DNA of 64,000 bases. Source: Wuchereria bancrofti (lineage: Eukaryota > Nematoda > Chromadorea > Rhabditida > Onchocercidae). A program made the translations under genes and the position numbers. The stretch is taken from assembly GCA_005281725.1 (NCBI GenBank), contig SSBO01000012.1, forward strand, positions 19,667,060-19,731,059, read 5' to 3'. Within the stretch, counting starts at the first letter, position 1, and every line of letters starts with the position of its first letter. Shown here one piece after another: positions 1 through 12,078 of this stretch. The notes beneath the pieces were generated by a model. It had not been told where the DNA came from. It was given only the letters and a program-made list of their open reading frames with translations, and did no database searches.

Positions 1-125
1 AATAACGGTAAAATTGTGATGCATAAGAGTGAAAAGATGAACCTTTGTTCTTTTTTTTTTTTTTGTAATGCCATAATGTATCCAAGAAAAGTAATAATTC
101 TGTGCATTAACTACTGATTTCATAG

Positions 126-252
126 GTATGTGCATAATGACATACAAGTACATGATATAGATGTGCTGGATGATGCTTTACGTAATTTTACGAAGCAGTC
201 AATGCATTTATATGTTCACAAAAATTCTCAGCTCTATTTTTTTTTTAAATGA
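126..252 (+). CDS. Possible 3'-terminal exon of an unidentified gene entering from the left
   Basis: An open frame follows a good acceptor (TTTCATAG ending at 125). It has one leading base, then 41 codons, then TGA at 250-252. The peptide is mixed and acidic (VHDIDVLDDALRNFTKQ) and reads more like coding sequence than the surrounding AT-rich DNA, but it ends in four Phe from a poly-T run, which is a warning. No start codon is inside the window side of this exon, so it would be the last exon of a gene beginning before base 1. I do not recognise the family. It would converge tail-to-tail with the TMF1-like gene. It could be a chance open frame. Confidence 0.35.
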
Positions 253-1045
253 TCATAGTTCCCTCGAAGCAAATTATGAGCAACTGCTCACCTAAAACTG
301 ACTCGCTGTGCTATTTTCATCTGAAAAGAAAACATAATCATTTCCAAGTAGAACTTCTCGTGGCTTATATTTATTTGCACATAAAATGCAAATTTTGGTC
401 GGAATTTGAAAGATGGTATAACTTGGTATATACCTGTGAAAGAAATTTATTAAACCAATTTTCCTATCGCGCAGATAAAGAATGGTATGCAAGCGACATT
501 TGAATTTTACAAAATATATATCGTGGAAATGTTATCCAATTTTTTTTTTTTTTGGAAACCCGTTAGAACCGAACAGAAAAACCATAATCATCAATAATCA
601 TCAAATTGAAATTGGAAAAATTAAGTATCACAGACATTTAAACATACATTGGTAAAGAAATCGTAAAAGATGTGGAAAGTATGCGTACTTTTTTTTTATA
701 CTTTTGCGCCTAACATTAATTTGATTTTGCAAAAAGACAATCTAGCTTTTGCTGAGAACAAGAAATCACAAGGCAAAACCAAACCAGTACCAGCTAAAAT
801 TAGTATCTATCACTAAAAACAATTAAGTTAAAAAAATGAATAATCTAAACCTGTGGTAACAACGGCCGAAATCTCATGCATATACAGATAAGTCGCACAT
901 CTTGCGAACTCCAGTTTTCTTCGGATCATTTTTTCAAAGCCTCCAAGTCAAGTGGTCAAAACAAACTAAGAAGTCCATAATGCTCAATATATTGCGCCTA
1001 ATTGCTATTCCAATGGGAATTTGAATTTCAGAAAGCAGGCTTCCA
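253..1045. other. Intergenic gap between convergent 3' ends
   Basis: No gene supported. The stretch has several T homopolymers (49-64, 540-552, 689-698). The longest open frame here (249-503) has no coding character and is probably 3' untranslated sequence or intergenic. Confidence 0.5.
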
Positions 1046-4000
1046 TCAATTATTTTTCTGAAACCTAAGAAACAACATTTATTAACAAGTAACTTTAAAT
1101 TGAAATGGCTATTTTCTGAGTCGTTCTTTGAGAAATTTTCTTTAGGAAATCCATCAATATCTATTATATCTATTACACAGCTATACTGAAGAATTTACTC
1201 GAGGATCAACAATCTCAGCTTTTCTCCAAGAAGTATTCCATCTGAAAAATTGATTGATTGAAAAGCAGTTAAGGAAAGAATCTAAATAATTGACCGAATG
1301 GAAATGAGAGAAACTCTCCAGAAATAATTACGTCCTGGGTTCCTGGTCACTTCGCAAGTCGTATTTATTCAGAATGTTAGAAGAAAAAAATGGAATAAGA
1401 AACCGACAAGTCAAATTTAACAAAATCAATCTTTCTCAGGTAGCCCCAATCAGGCTGTAACCTTACTCATGAAATATGAATCTTTAATTTTTAAAAAGTT
1501 GAAATATCACTGCTTTCAGTTTAACATTCAAATAATTACCTGATCCTTTAATAGTTTCTTCAGGTCAGCTAAATCCAACTCAAGTTCTTCAACTCGCTCA
1601 ATTTTCTCACCATGTGCTTCCAATAAATTTTCATAGCGCGACCTTAATGCCTATAATTTCTTTTCTTTTTTACTTTGGTTTAATATACTTCCACCAGGAA
1701 GAAATCTGTAGTTTTCGAAAATTACTACCATGAAAATATATTTTTACCAAACTATCTTTTTCCCACTTTTTTTTCGCATTTTTTCCCAACTTAAATCTTT
1801 AAATTATCTAACAGCTGAATATCTCATGCAACGAAAAGAAATTCCTTGAAAGGATTAAAATTCAATAACACCTATTTCATTTTTCCCTGGCATTTATTTT
1901 TCCTCCCTTATTCTCTATTCATGTGTAGGTTCTTCTGAAAAAGAAAATGATAAGATGATAATGATAAAGTAATTTGACGAACTCGTTAACTTAGTAAAAA
2001 GAAAAATCAAACCTGCAGTTCATGTCGAAGTGACCCTAAACATTGACTTTCGGCTTCCATTGTCGAAATTTTCTCTTCAAGTATCGAAATTTGTCGCATA
2101 GATTGCTCATATTTAGCTAAAGCATCAGCTAGCTCTACCTTAAACACATGAACTTTTAGACATAAATGTACTATTTTACTAAGGACAAAATAAATAAAAG
2201 TTTAATGAAAGTCTCAACAAAAAAATCGTTTTTTGATCCCAATACTAAGTCAATTTTAAACGATATTCAATCACACTTATTTCATTTCCTTGACAATTAT
2301 TTTCTCAACCTAATTCTCTATCCGTTTGTTCATACAAAACAGTTTTGTTCTATCACAAAATTTGTACTAGAACTTAAATTGAACTCTGACCCAACATCTT
2401 TTATTCACTAATCAAACGACTACCGCATGGTAGTGAAAAAAAAGAAAAAAAAAAAACCTGAATCGCATGATTTGGTATACTTAGCATAAAAGGACCACCG
2501 TCTGATGGACAATGATCTTGTCCCTTTTCTTGCTCCAATAAACATTCACCACTTTGCATCTTCCATTTATGCAATTCTTTCTCCAAAACATCAGAATATT
2601 TCTTAGCATCATCTAATTCACTTTGCTAAAACTTTCAAAAACATTTGTTTTCGCTTATATTGGAAAATTTGCCATAAAACATCTGAAATAATAATTGGAA
2701 TCTTAAATTCATTCATTATGAATGGTATAAATAATTATATAGTCCCAGATAATTTAACAAGAACAAAACAAATAGTGAAAAAATAAATCCGGCAAAAGTA
2801 TTCCTAATAAAATATAATTTCAAATACCTTCTCAACTTTGCAAATCTATTTAAACAAGCAAATAAGATAATTAGTAAATAAGAAATGCCATAAAACTACA
2901 CTTTTTGTACAATGCATTTTTTGAATGCATCCGTTTCATTGTTGAACCGTACATAAAACATTCCAATTTCATCTTCTTTTTCGCTCAGTTTCTTCGTCAA
3001 TTCTTCTATTTTATGCAGTAATTTTCTTGAATTAATTTCCAATCTTGAAAAAGACTTCTCTGCCATTATTTTATTACACATATCTCATTTCTTTTCCAAA
3101 TTAGTTCATAGAAATTTTTAGAAATCAAAAATTTTTCTTTAGCGATACAGAACCACCCGACACTCTAATATCAGGTAATGATAAAATCGAACTGAGATCC
3201 TAGTATATATTATGCAACTACCCAATCCAAAATCAAAAGTTTTAGCATTTTTCTTAAAACAAAAGAAAAAAAAAATTAAACTAACATCGAATTCTGCTGC
3301 TCAACCTGTCGAACATGTTCATTAAGTTTTTCTATTGTAGCCAAATTTCCTTGTATACGTTCTCGCAGCTAAAGAAAAAAAAAAGTTAAAGAAAAACATT
3401 ACATCATATGTTCTCGTTGTGCAAAAGAAATAGCAAATACATTAAATAAGGAGTGAAACGTACTCTGGGATCAATGAAATATGATAACTTAGATTAATTT
3501 ACTAGCCATTTATATCAGGGCAATAATACCCAACGTAAGAGACATATTATTGAATTCCGATATCAAGCTATTTTAAAATATATCAAATTTACAAGCGTAT
3601 TAAGTATCCCTCGTTAATTTCAATAGTACCATTAATATCCGTAAATATAGAGAACATCTTAAACTTCACTATGCATCAAATACAAAAATCAGACCTTCTC
3701 AGGAAAACTATCGTACAAGATATCTGTACAATGAAACAACAAACGATACATTTGCATTAAATCTTTTTAAAAATTTCTCACTCAAGCCTATTTAACACTA
3801 AATACTAAATGATGATATGAGGTGGATTGGATCCAAATATTTTTTCTCCATTTAAGATGCTCTGCAGTATACAAACCATTCTACTAGCAGTACTCTCTGT
3901 TTATTCTCACATATTTATAATACAATCTATCGCATCTTTTTTCGCATTATTTGTATTATTTATTCAAACACACACACACACACACAAAAGAAAAAAAGAC

Positions 4001-7000
4001 CAGAAAAAAAGCATAAAATAATTGAAAACAACTGAAAACATCGACAAATAGAAACTGAAAAAAATCACTTCTAAATATTAAATTAGGCAGTAGATTTCAT
4101 TGTGAAAGCTATAAAACTGCTAATAAAAAGTACGTAAAGATATGAAAGGAATAATTAGTGGATGAAATAAATAATTTCATTCGCTATTCATTTAACACTC
4201 ATAACATTTAAAATCTTATAAACAGAAAGATACAGAGAAATTTTAATTAATATGCATATAAGTTCCTAATATTTCTTAAAATTGTAATATGAATCATGTC
4301 TTATTTAAAAAGAATACATTATTTCTACAAGAAATAGGTATAAATAACACGTTTAATATTTTGAGGAGCTAAAACCTAAAAAAAGAAAGAAAGAAAACGA
4401 ACAGGTTCAAGATGTTACGTTAAAAGAGTGTATCTTATAAAATTATGCATAATATACGCGAAAGATGCGCATATATTCATTCATTCCTTCATCATTAATA
4501 TCACAATTTTTCATATTCTATTATATCACAAAATATGAGAGAACTATTATCCTCTAAATCACTTTCTTACTATACTATCAACATTGTTCGGAACTGAATT
4601 GCACTTGCGGTACTTCGATTTCCGTAATTCGATCCCACTGGATGTCATTGAAAAACGATTCTTTCTTCACAGCTTCAGCTCCACCAGACTCGACAGAACC
4701 CAAACGATCGCTCACTTTTACAACTAGTAATTTCCTCACAATACTTGCCGCAACTTCAGGAAAATTATCCGGAATCTTATATGTAGCATTCACAATTCGT
4801 CGATAAATGAGATATTCACATATGTCATGAAATGCATGCTTACCGGTAAGCATTTGATAAATGATGGCACCCAGAGCCCAGTAATCACAAGCCTGTTGTA
4901 CTGGTTCACCCTTTAAAACTTCTGGACTAACGAACTGTGCTGTGCCAACGAAAGAACCTCGTCGCTTTTGATTCTCCAGCCTATTCATTTGTTTAGTTGG
5001 TTTTGCACGATCAAGAATCTTAGCAGAACCAAAATCAGAAACAAGAATATGACCTGTCTCAGAGATTAGAATATTTTCCGGCTTCAGATCACGATGAATT
5101 ATCTTTAACGAATGCATATGATCCAGCGCTACGACAATTTCACTGGCATAAAATCGTGTCAAGTTCAAATCAAACCTCCCACCTGATTTTCGCATTAATT
5201 TCAATAAATCACCTTTCTTTGCCAACGTCATTATGATATAAAGATTTTCAATATCCTGAAATGTGCACATGACTTGTGCCAGCAATGGATGCTTCCCGCC
5301 AGTGTTCGATAATCGTATCAGAGCTTCCTTTTCCCGAAATATATAATCGATTTTCTTTTCACGAATTATTTGCTTTTTGAAGCATACTTTTGCTGCCAAT
5401 TCTCTTCCTGTACTTCTTTCTCTGACATGATATACCGTAGAAAATGATCCTTCACCAATTTCATTTAAAAATATAAAATCTGATCGTGTCCTCATTTCTT
5501 TCAACTTCTCCTCACTTCCTGATAGCTGCTTAGAATCATTGATAGTATCAGAATGACATATCATATTTTCAGCATTAATATTGTTGTCATCCTGCAAACA
5601 GTGAAATTAGAGACGCTTCGGCAAGCACTCACTGAAAATTTTGTTTACAAGAATGAAAATGCCTTGGCGTCTCCAGGTTCACATTTGCAAAACAACTCTG
5701 ATTACATGCCTCGAAATCATAAAATAATAAACGAACCAAGAGACGCCCTCGCTCGTACTTACCACATAATTCTCTCTCTCTCTCTCTGCTCAACAATATA
5801 ATTTCTAAGTTTGAGGTGCGATGTTTACATTTCGATGAAGTAAGATATGTACTATATTTAGTTCAGTTCCAATAAGCTATTCAACACAGCTATTTATTAA
5901 TTAGTAGAGAATAGTAAATTAGTGACATATAAAATATTCTTCCCAAACTTGAGAGTTTCTCTACGAACAAGATCGATCAACAGTGCTACCATTCATAGCA
6001 TCAGAACTTCATGTCGCCCTTGTTATCTTCCCATCCCGCACCATCTATTCTTTAATTCACTGTTGTTCCCACTCTTTCCATCTCTATTCCTTCCCGGCAT
6101 TTTCTCCCTCCCTTTTTCAATTGGAAAGTTGCACTATTCTTTTTCCTACTACTTGCCACTAGTTGGCTACTTCTGCCTAACAATTAATCGTTCGAACATG
6201 ATATGAACAAAAAAAGACCAATAATTCCTAATATTTGCACAACATTTCAATTATTCTAACTTCCTCCAAAATCAGCAACTTCTCACCTTTTCGTTTTCTT
6301 TTTTTGTTTCTTCATTTTCAATTACAATCTGTCCTGAAAAGAAAGTAGTTTAAGATAGCATATTTGATTATTGATATTCATACGTCTTTTCGGTAAACGA
6401 ATTATTTCTCCCAGTTAAATAAACATCAAAATTTGGAGAACTCTGAATAAACAGAAAAAGTTTTTTTGCACATAGGAATTTAAAGTGCCAATAAAGTAAA
6501 AATGTTTAAATCAGAATTTTTTATTCAACTTGAATATTTAATATATGCACGTGGATGAAATATCGTTGGGTATCAAACAAGAAGCAGTTGCATATAGAGG
6601 ACTTTCATGCATACCCACCCAAACTAACATCAAATTAAACAAAACGTTCAAAAATTTAGAACTTTTTGGTTCAAAAGACGAATTTTGTCTCGAAAACTAC
6701 AGCAGAGCTTTATCCACCTCGGATCGTTAAGCACTGCAGATATTCAACTGATATATAAATACCTTTCTCCGAGTTCAGTGCATTTATAATTATTTCTTTT
6801 TCGCATATACTGTGTTCGTATTCCTTATCCTTTGCCGAAACTTTTTCTTCTAAATGTTGTATCGATTCCAGTAACGGAGCACTAACTAAATTAAGAACCA
6901 TCAGATGCAAATTGAAATACTGTGAAACGAATAGTTTCACTGCTTGTTTATAATGATTTTGAAACAGATGACTGATGAATGCAGAAAATTTACCATTAGC

Positions 7001-10000
7001 AATGATCTCAGCATTATTCTGATTTGCTTCCATCATTTCACCAAGTCTCTGAAACAAAAATAATAAATGCAAAGATTACCACTATCATCATCCCCACTAC
7101 AAGAAATGATTAAAATGATAAGAACGCAAGGAATTTTTGAACACTACCCTGAAAAGATGAAGCTCGCTACTAGCATATTACCAATGCACCATTACACGAT
7201 AATGTTATAGTGATAGCTTTCAAACTAACATAAGAACGGAATCTTCCAGCTGTATGTCGGCTCTCATTTTGTTTAGACTATTGTACTGCGGAAAACTACG
7301 ATAATAAGCACTCCATGTTATTCATAACTGCACAAAAAAAAATTATTACAACTACATTACACAAATTATTATTATTACAACCTTTTCCAGCGAGTCTATG
7401 TAGGTTGATTGCTGTTCACTTTTCTTTTTTTCTTCTTCAAGATCTGCATTTAAACCTATAATAAAGCTCTGAAATTTCAAAAACTTCTTATGCCTATCTC
7501 AAAATCAAAAAGGGTTATTCGTCGTAATTTCACAGAACAGCTGATATTGAAAAATAACTAGAATTATTTCAGAAGTTGCAATTTACAGCAAATAGCTTAA
7601 CAACTTGATAATGTAAATGATTCAACGCTTCATATTTCAGTCTTCCTTCGATAACTGCAACATTAGTATTTCTACCGTGTATACTGCTACTAACAAAACT
7701 AACTCATAATGAACAAAAAACATCATGATCCAACCTCGAGTGATCTCTTCGATACTCTTTGACGACATTTCTTTTTGCTTAACTTTGATCGAAGCCTCCT
7801 CAAAGGCAGCTTCCAGTCGCTGAAAAGGAAAAGAAAGATAAAATTCTAATTCCACTTCTCAAGCCTAAAAATTTCTCTATAAAAAAACCACAAGACACTA
7901 TGGAATAAACATTTTATATCTAATAAATGAATGTTTATATAAATGAATTTTTACTTCGTACGACCAAAGGTTCAACATTCAGAAAAAAGTGCTCCTTAAT
8001 AAAGGGGAAAAAATGATTCAAGAAAGGTTGAAATTCATTTAAATTTTCAATAAGCCATAGTTAGTTTATAGCAACGATGTATGAGGCTTCATTCAACAAG
8101 AAAAAAAAAATATCGTTGACAAACTAAGCCTGAGCAAGTCAGAAATCAATGATACCTTCAATTCTTCGTGAGCTAATTCTCGACTTGCTTCTGACTGCTG
8201 AACATCTGCCAGTAGTTTATTAATCTTGTCGTCCTTCCTCTTTAAATCACTTGTTAAACCTTCATTCGTCACTCTTAATTCCGCCAAATTACTTTCCAAA
8301 GATTTGATAATGGCTAGAAAAACAGCTAATTAGTTCTAAATATGAAAGAAATGAGATAAAGCACGTGAAACTTACTCCGTAATTTTGTAACTTCTGTTGC
8401 AAGACTTCGCGCTTCGTCACGAGCCAGATCTCGATCAGTTTCTGCCTCGCTACTCTTTTTTGCTAACTGCTCGTGTTCAGCGAGGCTGGCTCTAAGTCTT
8501 TTTAGCTCTTTCGTCAATTTTCCATTCATTTCAGCTAATTTTTCACCTGCATTTAAGCTCATTAAAGTTATAGTAGAAGTCTAGGAAAATAAAGTTCACC
8601 ACATCATGATGATCACTACTCTGGAAATAACGACAGCACTAAACAATACAAGACTTACCTTCATGCAGAAGATCTGTTAATTTCGTTTCCTTCTCGTTCA
8701 GTTTCTTCAGAAGTTTTGCTTCTGTTGTGCTAAAAAAATACAATAACACGAGTTTTTGAAAGTAACAATTTTTTCCAAATAATTAAAAGAATTCCAAAAA
8801 CACCTCTGCTGTGTTCGCATCGCTTTTAGAGCAAGCAATTCTTTGGATTTTGCTTCTAGCCTCTGATTCTGAAATTGAAGATCACGAATTCGTCTTTCCT
8901 GATACTGAATTTGTGTCCTCAAATGAGCTGTTTCAGCATGGGTTTGCTGCTTGCCATTCAAATTATTATCGCTTTCTTCTTTTACCTATAAAACCAGCAA
9001 AAACTATTAAATTTATTTACACATTCAAAAGGGAAAAAATTATAACTTGTCTATGTTTTGGAGAAAAGATACAAATCTACCGAACTTATAGCGGAGCATG
9101 TCTTTATTAGTCATATGGAGCTCTCGAGAACCAATAAAAATATTTGTAGCTAGCGATTAACTACCAAATAATTAGACAATCATAGATATCGCAATTAGTC
9201 CCTACAGAAAAAATGCTTAAATAGATATTAACATCGCTTACCTGCTGGCAAGTTTCTGCTGTTGCACCTGGTGATGAAACGGAGAGAGTTTTTGGCGGTA
9301 CACTGCTTGCCATCGAGCTACAACCGCATTCCTTTTTTACAATTTTAAAATAATTTCTAACAGATATGTTGTATTCGAATAATTTGCCGAATCTGAGAGT
9401 CAACAATTTAAAAAAAAATGAAAATTAAATATACACACCAAGAATCGCTTTGACGAAGTACTTCGAAGTCACTTGATATAAGTGTTAAGGTATCATCATG
9501 GTGCTTATCGTTCCTATAGGATGAACCTCCCGCAACAAAATGCTTGGTATCTTCATAAACAGTTGGCTGTAACAACAATGGTCCCGTGAGAAAAAAATCA
9601 AATAATGTAATCATAGTCTAGCATCAAAAGAGAGATTTTTCCATCATAGTAATGATGGGAAAAAAATCATAGTAATGATGGCAAAAGAGAGATTTTTCCA
9701 TTATAATCCATCATAGTAATATGCTATCATGATTTATTCGGTCTGGTGATGAAAGTGCAATAACAGATTATACAACGAAATAAATAAATGATCGAGCTAT
9801 TTTCGCTTAATCAACTATGACAATTCGTATCATCTGATCTCATTGTCGCGAACAGCAATTTTAGCTCAATCTCTTTAAAAAATTTTTGAGACAGAATTTT
9901 GTAGGTGTAAAATATTTCATAACATTGAAAACATGCAATGACAATAATAGCTTTCAGTTGGTCTACCTCTAAAAGTTGTGAATCCTTATGTTTCTCGGTA

Positions 10001-11296
10001 TCGTTTAGACGTAAGGCATCTTGCTCTTCCCCATGCTCTTCTCCACTACACACCAACTCTTCTTCCGGAGAATTCTGCAAATCCATATATTCCTGGTAAA
10101 CATCAAAGATTCCTATTATTCCTGCTAAATTTAATTTCGTGTTAATTAATTTACCTGATTTAGGAGAACCTTAATTAATTAGTTAACATACTGACTTTAA
10201 ATTTTTTGAAGATTTCTTTTAAATGTCATCGCTGACAAAATTTGCCACTGTCCTCGAACATAATGAAGTCAAAACAAAATGTTGAGAATACCTACTATTT
10301 CTAAATCTTTTTTGACATACGATATAAAAACCCAGAGACGTTATAAAATACACACTCCCACAATTGTTTCATACTTTCTTACCGAACACGGTGAATGTGG
10401 TAATAATCCAGCATGGTGACTATCACGAATAGGATTAGGTTCAGAATCCACAACTTCAACGCCCTAGAAGTAACAATAAGAAATTTCTAATACCATAAAG
10501 TCCATCCTGTTAAATAATCAATTCAATGAATACAGCATTAAGTAACTTGTTCAACCGACTTAGATCTCCACTCCGACGAATTTATGTTTTTGGTTTCCTT
10601 AATGTCATATTTTGACCCTCAAAAACTGATATAAATTTGTTTCTGTGCGTTAACAGCATCACTTCCAAATGATAAGTTTATTAAGTGTTAAAACTTGTCA
10701 AATTTGATAATATTGTGAAATAAACAATATATTGTTCTATATAAGAGTAAATGAACTGATTACTGAAGTTCCATCGTATGTAGAAGTGAATAAGGAATTC
10801 GCTTCTTCCCAATTTTCATGATGTTCTGATTGCTTCCCATGTTCCAGCGTTTCATTTACAGGAGAAATTATTGTACCACTAGCGTCCTCATCGTTTTCTG
10901 CCTAAACTTCAGTATTTCTTTAAATAGCAGCCAAGATAAGTCAGGAACAACCCTAAAGATGTTGGAAAGAGAATAAATCTTACAACAAAAAGAATGCAAA
11001 TGATAAACTGGAATTCAAATTCAACTTAATTTCATGAAAATACTTGAATAATAATAACGTGTGCTTAATTCTTAGTAATGCTTGGTAATAATTGATATTA
11101 CTTATATATTGTAATAAGACACAAGAAATAACACAAGAAAAAAGCTTCTAGCCATCATTTGAATGTAATAAAACAAAATGAAACGAATAAAATGAACTTC
11201 GTCTCCCGGTGCAATATCAAGCACGGAATCGATACGTTTTTGAGCCGTTTTTAACGCATTTTTAGCTAATTCATTGGCCCAGTTAAAATTCATCAT
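1046..11296 (-). CDS. TMF1: TMF1-like golgin (TATA element modulatory factor), multi-exon
   Basis: Long coiled-coil Golgi protein; TMF1/ARA160 relatives bind Rab6 and tether retrograde vesicles. Exons in transcript order: 11296-11198, 10901-10764, 10463-10383, 10092-9967, 9566-9439, 9317-9242, 8985-8804, 8729-8659, 8546-8376, 8313-8156, 7819-7735, 7443-7382, 7048-6994, 6885-6763, 6333-6287, 3368-3282, 3057-2902, possibly 2845-2828, then 2625-2458, 2138-2013, 1650-1540 and possibly 1057-1046. Phases agree throughout, giving about 750-760 residues against roughly 1090 in human. The start resembles the TMF1 N terminus (LKTAQKRIDSVLDI), the middle has LTDLLHEGEKLAEMNGKLTK, and the end matches the conserved C-terminal TMF domain (RYENLLEAHGEKIERVEELE, then LDLADLKKLL). 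The intermediate part is acidic and low complexity, and the rest is heptad-rich. Least certain are the micro-exon and the four-codon last exon. Either of two adjacent ATGs (11296, 11293) could start it. Confidence 0.85.
3968..3986. repeat. (AC)n microsatellite
   Basis: A short run of about nine CA dinucleotides inside the large TMF1 intron, downstream of the nested kinase. Confidence 0.9.
4578..5564 (-). CDS. PDK1-like AGC protein kinase, intronless coding region nested in a TMF1 intron
   Basis: Serine/threonine kinase of the 3-phosphoinositide-dependent kinase 1 type, 328 residues from the first in-frame ATG. Visible motifs are the glycine loop GEGSFSTV (37-44), Lys59 in AAKV, HRDLKPEN (157-164, catalytic Asp159), DFG at 177-179, and an activation loop GSFVGTAQFVSPE whose Ser204 lines up with the PDK1 autophosphorylation serine. 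WALGAIIYQ and DRLGS follow as in PDK1. All catalytic residues are kept. The protein stops about 20 residues after the kinase fold, so the PH domain that ties PDK1 to PIP3 is absent. The whole domain is one exon, unlike its intron-rich neighbours, and lies on the same strand within the TMF1 intron 6286-3369. This suggests a retrocopy or compact paralogue. The frame stays open upstream to a CAG acceptor at 5592-5594, so the true 5' end may include a spliced leader or upstream exon. Function beyond kinase activity is unknown. Confidence 0.85.
   Translation of the reverse strand: MICHSDTINDSKQLSGSEEKLKEMRTRSDFIFLNEIGEGSFSTVYHVRERSTGRELAAKVCFKKQIIREKKIDYIFREKEALIRLSNTGGKHPLLAQVMCTFQDIENLYIIMTLAKKGDLLKLMRKSGGRFDLNLTRFYASEIVVALDHMHSLKIIHRDLKPENILISETGHILVSDFGSAKILDRAKPTKQMNRLENQKRRGSFVGTAQFVSPEVLKGEPVQQACDYWALGAIIYQMLTGKHAFHDICEYLIYRRIVNATYKIPDNFPEVAASIVRKLLVVKVSDRLGSVESGGAEAVKKESFFNDIQWDRITEIEVPQVQFSSEQC
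5592..5762 (-). other. Candidate 5' untranslated intron (or trans-splice acceptor) of the nested kinase
   Basis: On the minus strand a perfect donor GTAAGT begins at 5762 and a TTTGCAG acceptor ends at 5592, about 28 bases upstream of the kinase ATG. Either this is a 171-base leader intron, or the acceptor receives a spliced leader. The sequence before the donor is a (GA)n-rich stretch with no in-frame ATG, so it would be untranslated. Confidence 0.4.
5771..5785. repeat. Short (CT)n run
   Basis: About seven TC dinucleotides just upstream (on the minus strand) of the kinase leader. Such tracts are common near nematode promoters, but no role can be shown here. Confidence 0.6.
9624..9720. repeat. 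Imperfect tandem repeat in a TMF1 intron
   Basis: The motif CAAAAGAGAGATTTTTCCAT occurs at 9624 and again at 9682. It is interleaved with three copies of ATCATAGTAAT, making a nested degenerate duplication of about 58 bases. Confidence 0.75.
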
Positions 11297-12004
11297 CCAT
11301 TAAATTTGAATTTCCGTTTTCACTTTTATCACACCAATAAGAAACCAAACAGTTTGTTGGATAAATATTAGCTTCTGTAAAAGTAAAAAGATTAAAATAC
11401 TTGGACCAGTATCATTTACTGCGATGGATATTCTTCGAAAATGTACATACAAATCAAACATTTAAAACTCAGAAATATAATCAAAAATTTGGAAGTGCGA
11501 TAAAGACTAATTAGTCAAATTTATATGCATACTAGTAACATTTAAAAGCAGATTTCTTCATTTTCATACAAGCATTCTCATCTTCACTGATTGCATTTTT
11601 CTTTTACAGATACGACCATTTACTGGAAAGTAAAATCTATGTGTTACTGTTTTGATGCATATAAAATTAAATCATCAATTCATTACTATCACACTTATGT
11701 TTGCGTTAAATTCTAGATACTAAAAGGCAGAAATAACAATAACAACAACAGCAACAAATATTAACTAAAAGTAATTTAAAGCTTTCTGCAAGGATTCGTC
11801 TCAAAAGTAACAATTCAATTCTTACAGCTCTCCCTATCTTCCTCTCTCTCTATCTTTCTTCTTTCTTTTCCTCTTCATTTACAAACTTTTTCACTAATAA
11901 AATAATTTATTTAATTGCCTATGAAAGTTTAAAATAAAAAATGTTAATAAATAACAAATTTTAAGCTTAAATTTTTCCAGTATCTCTTGCGTCACGAGGC
12001 ATCT
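11297..12004. other. Intergenic region upstream of TMF1
   Basis: AT-rich with a CT-rich patch at about 11828-11873. It should contain the TMF1 promoter and leader on the minus strand, but no defined motif can be called. Confidence 0.4.
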
Positions 12005-12007
12005 GCT

Positions 12008-12074
<67 letters not shown>

Positions 12075-12078
12075 AGCG
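12005..12078 (+). tRNA. tRNA-Asn (anticodon GUU)
   Basis: A complete 74-base cloverleaf without an intron. The acceptor stem GCTTCCG pairs with CGGGAGC through seven pairs with one T-G wobble. The D-arm is GCGC/GCGC and the anticodon stem TTCGG/CCGAA. The loop CTGTTAA carries anticodon GTT at 12039-12041. The T-arm is GGTGG/CCACC with loop TTCAAGC. The A-box (TGGCGCAATCGG) and B-box (GGTTCAAGCCC) are intact, so the gene looks functional. It sits between the TMF1 5' end and the MSH4 3' end, on the strand opposite to both. Confidence 0.97.

Noticed and set aside
249..503. 84-codon open frame on the plus strand
   Set aside because: It lies just after a candidate terminal exon, has no family resemblance and overlaps an equally poor frame on the other strand; likely untranslated sequence.
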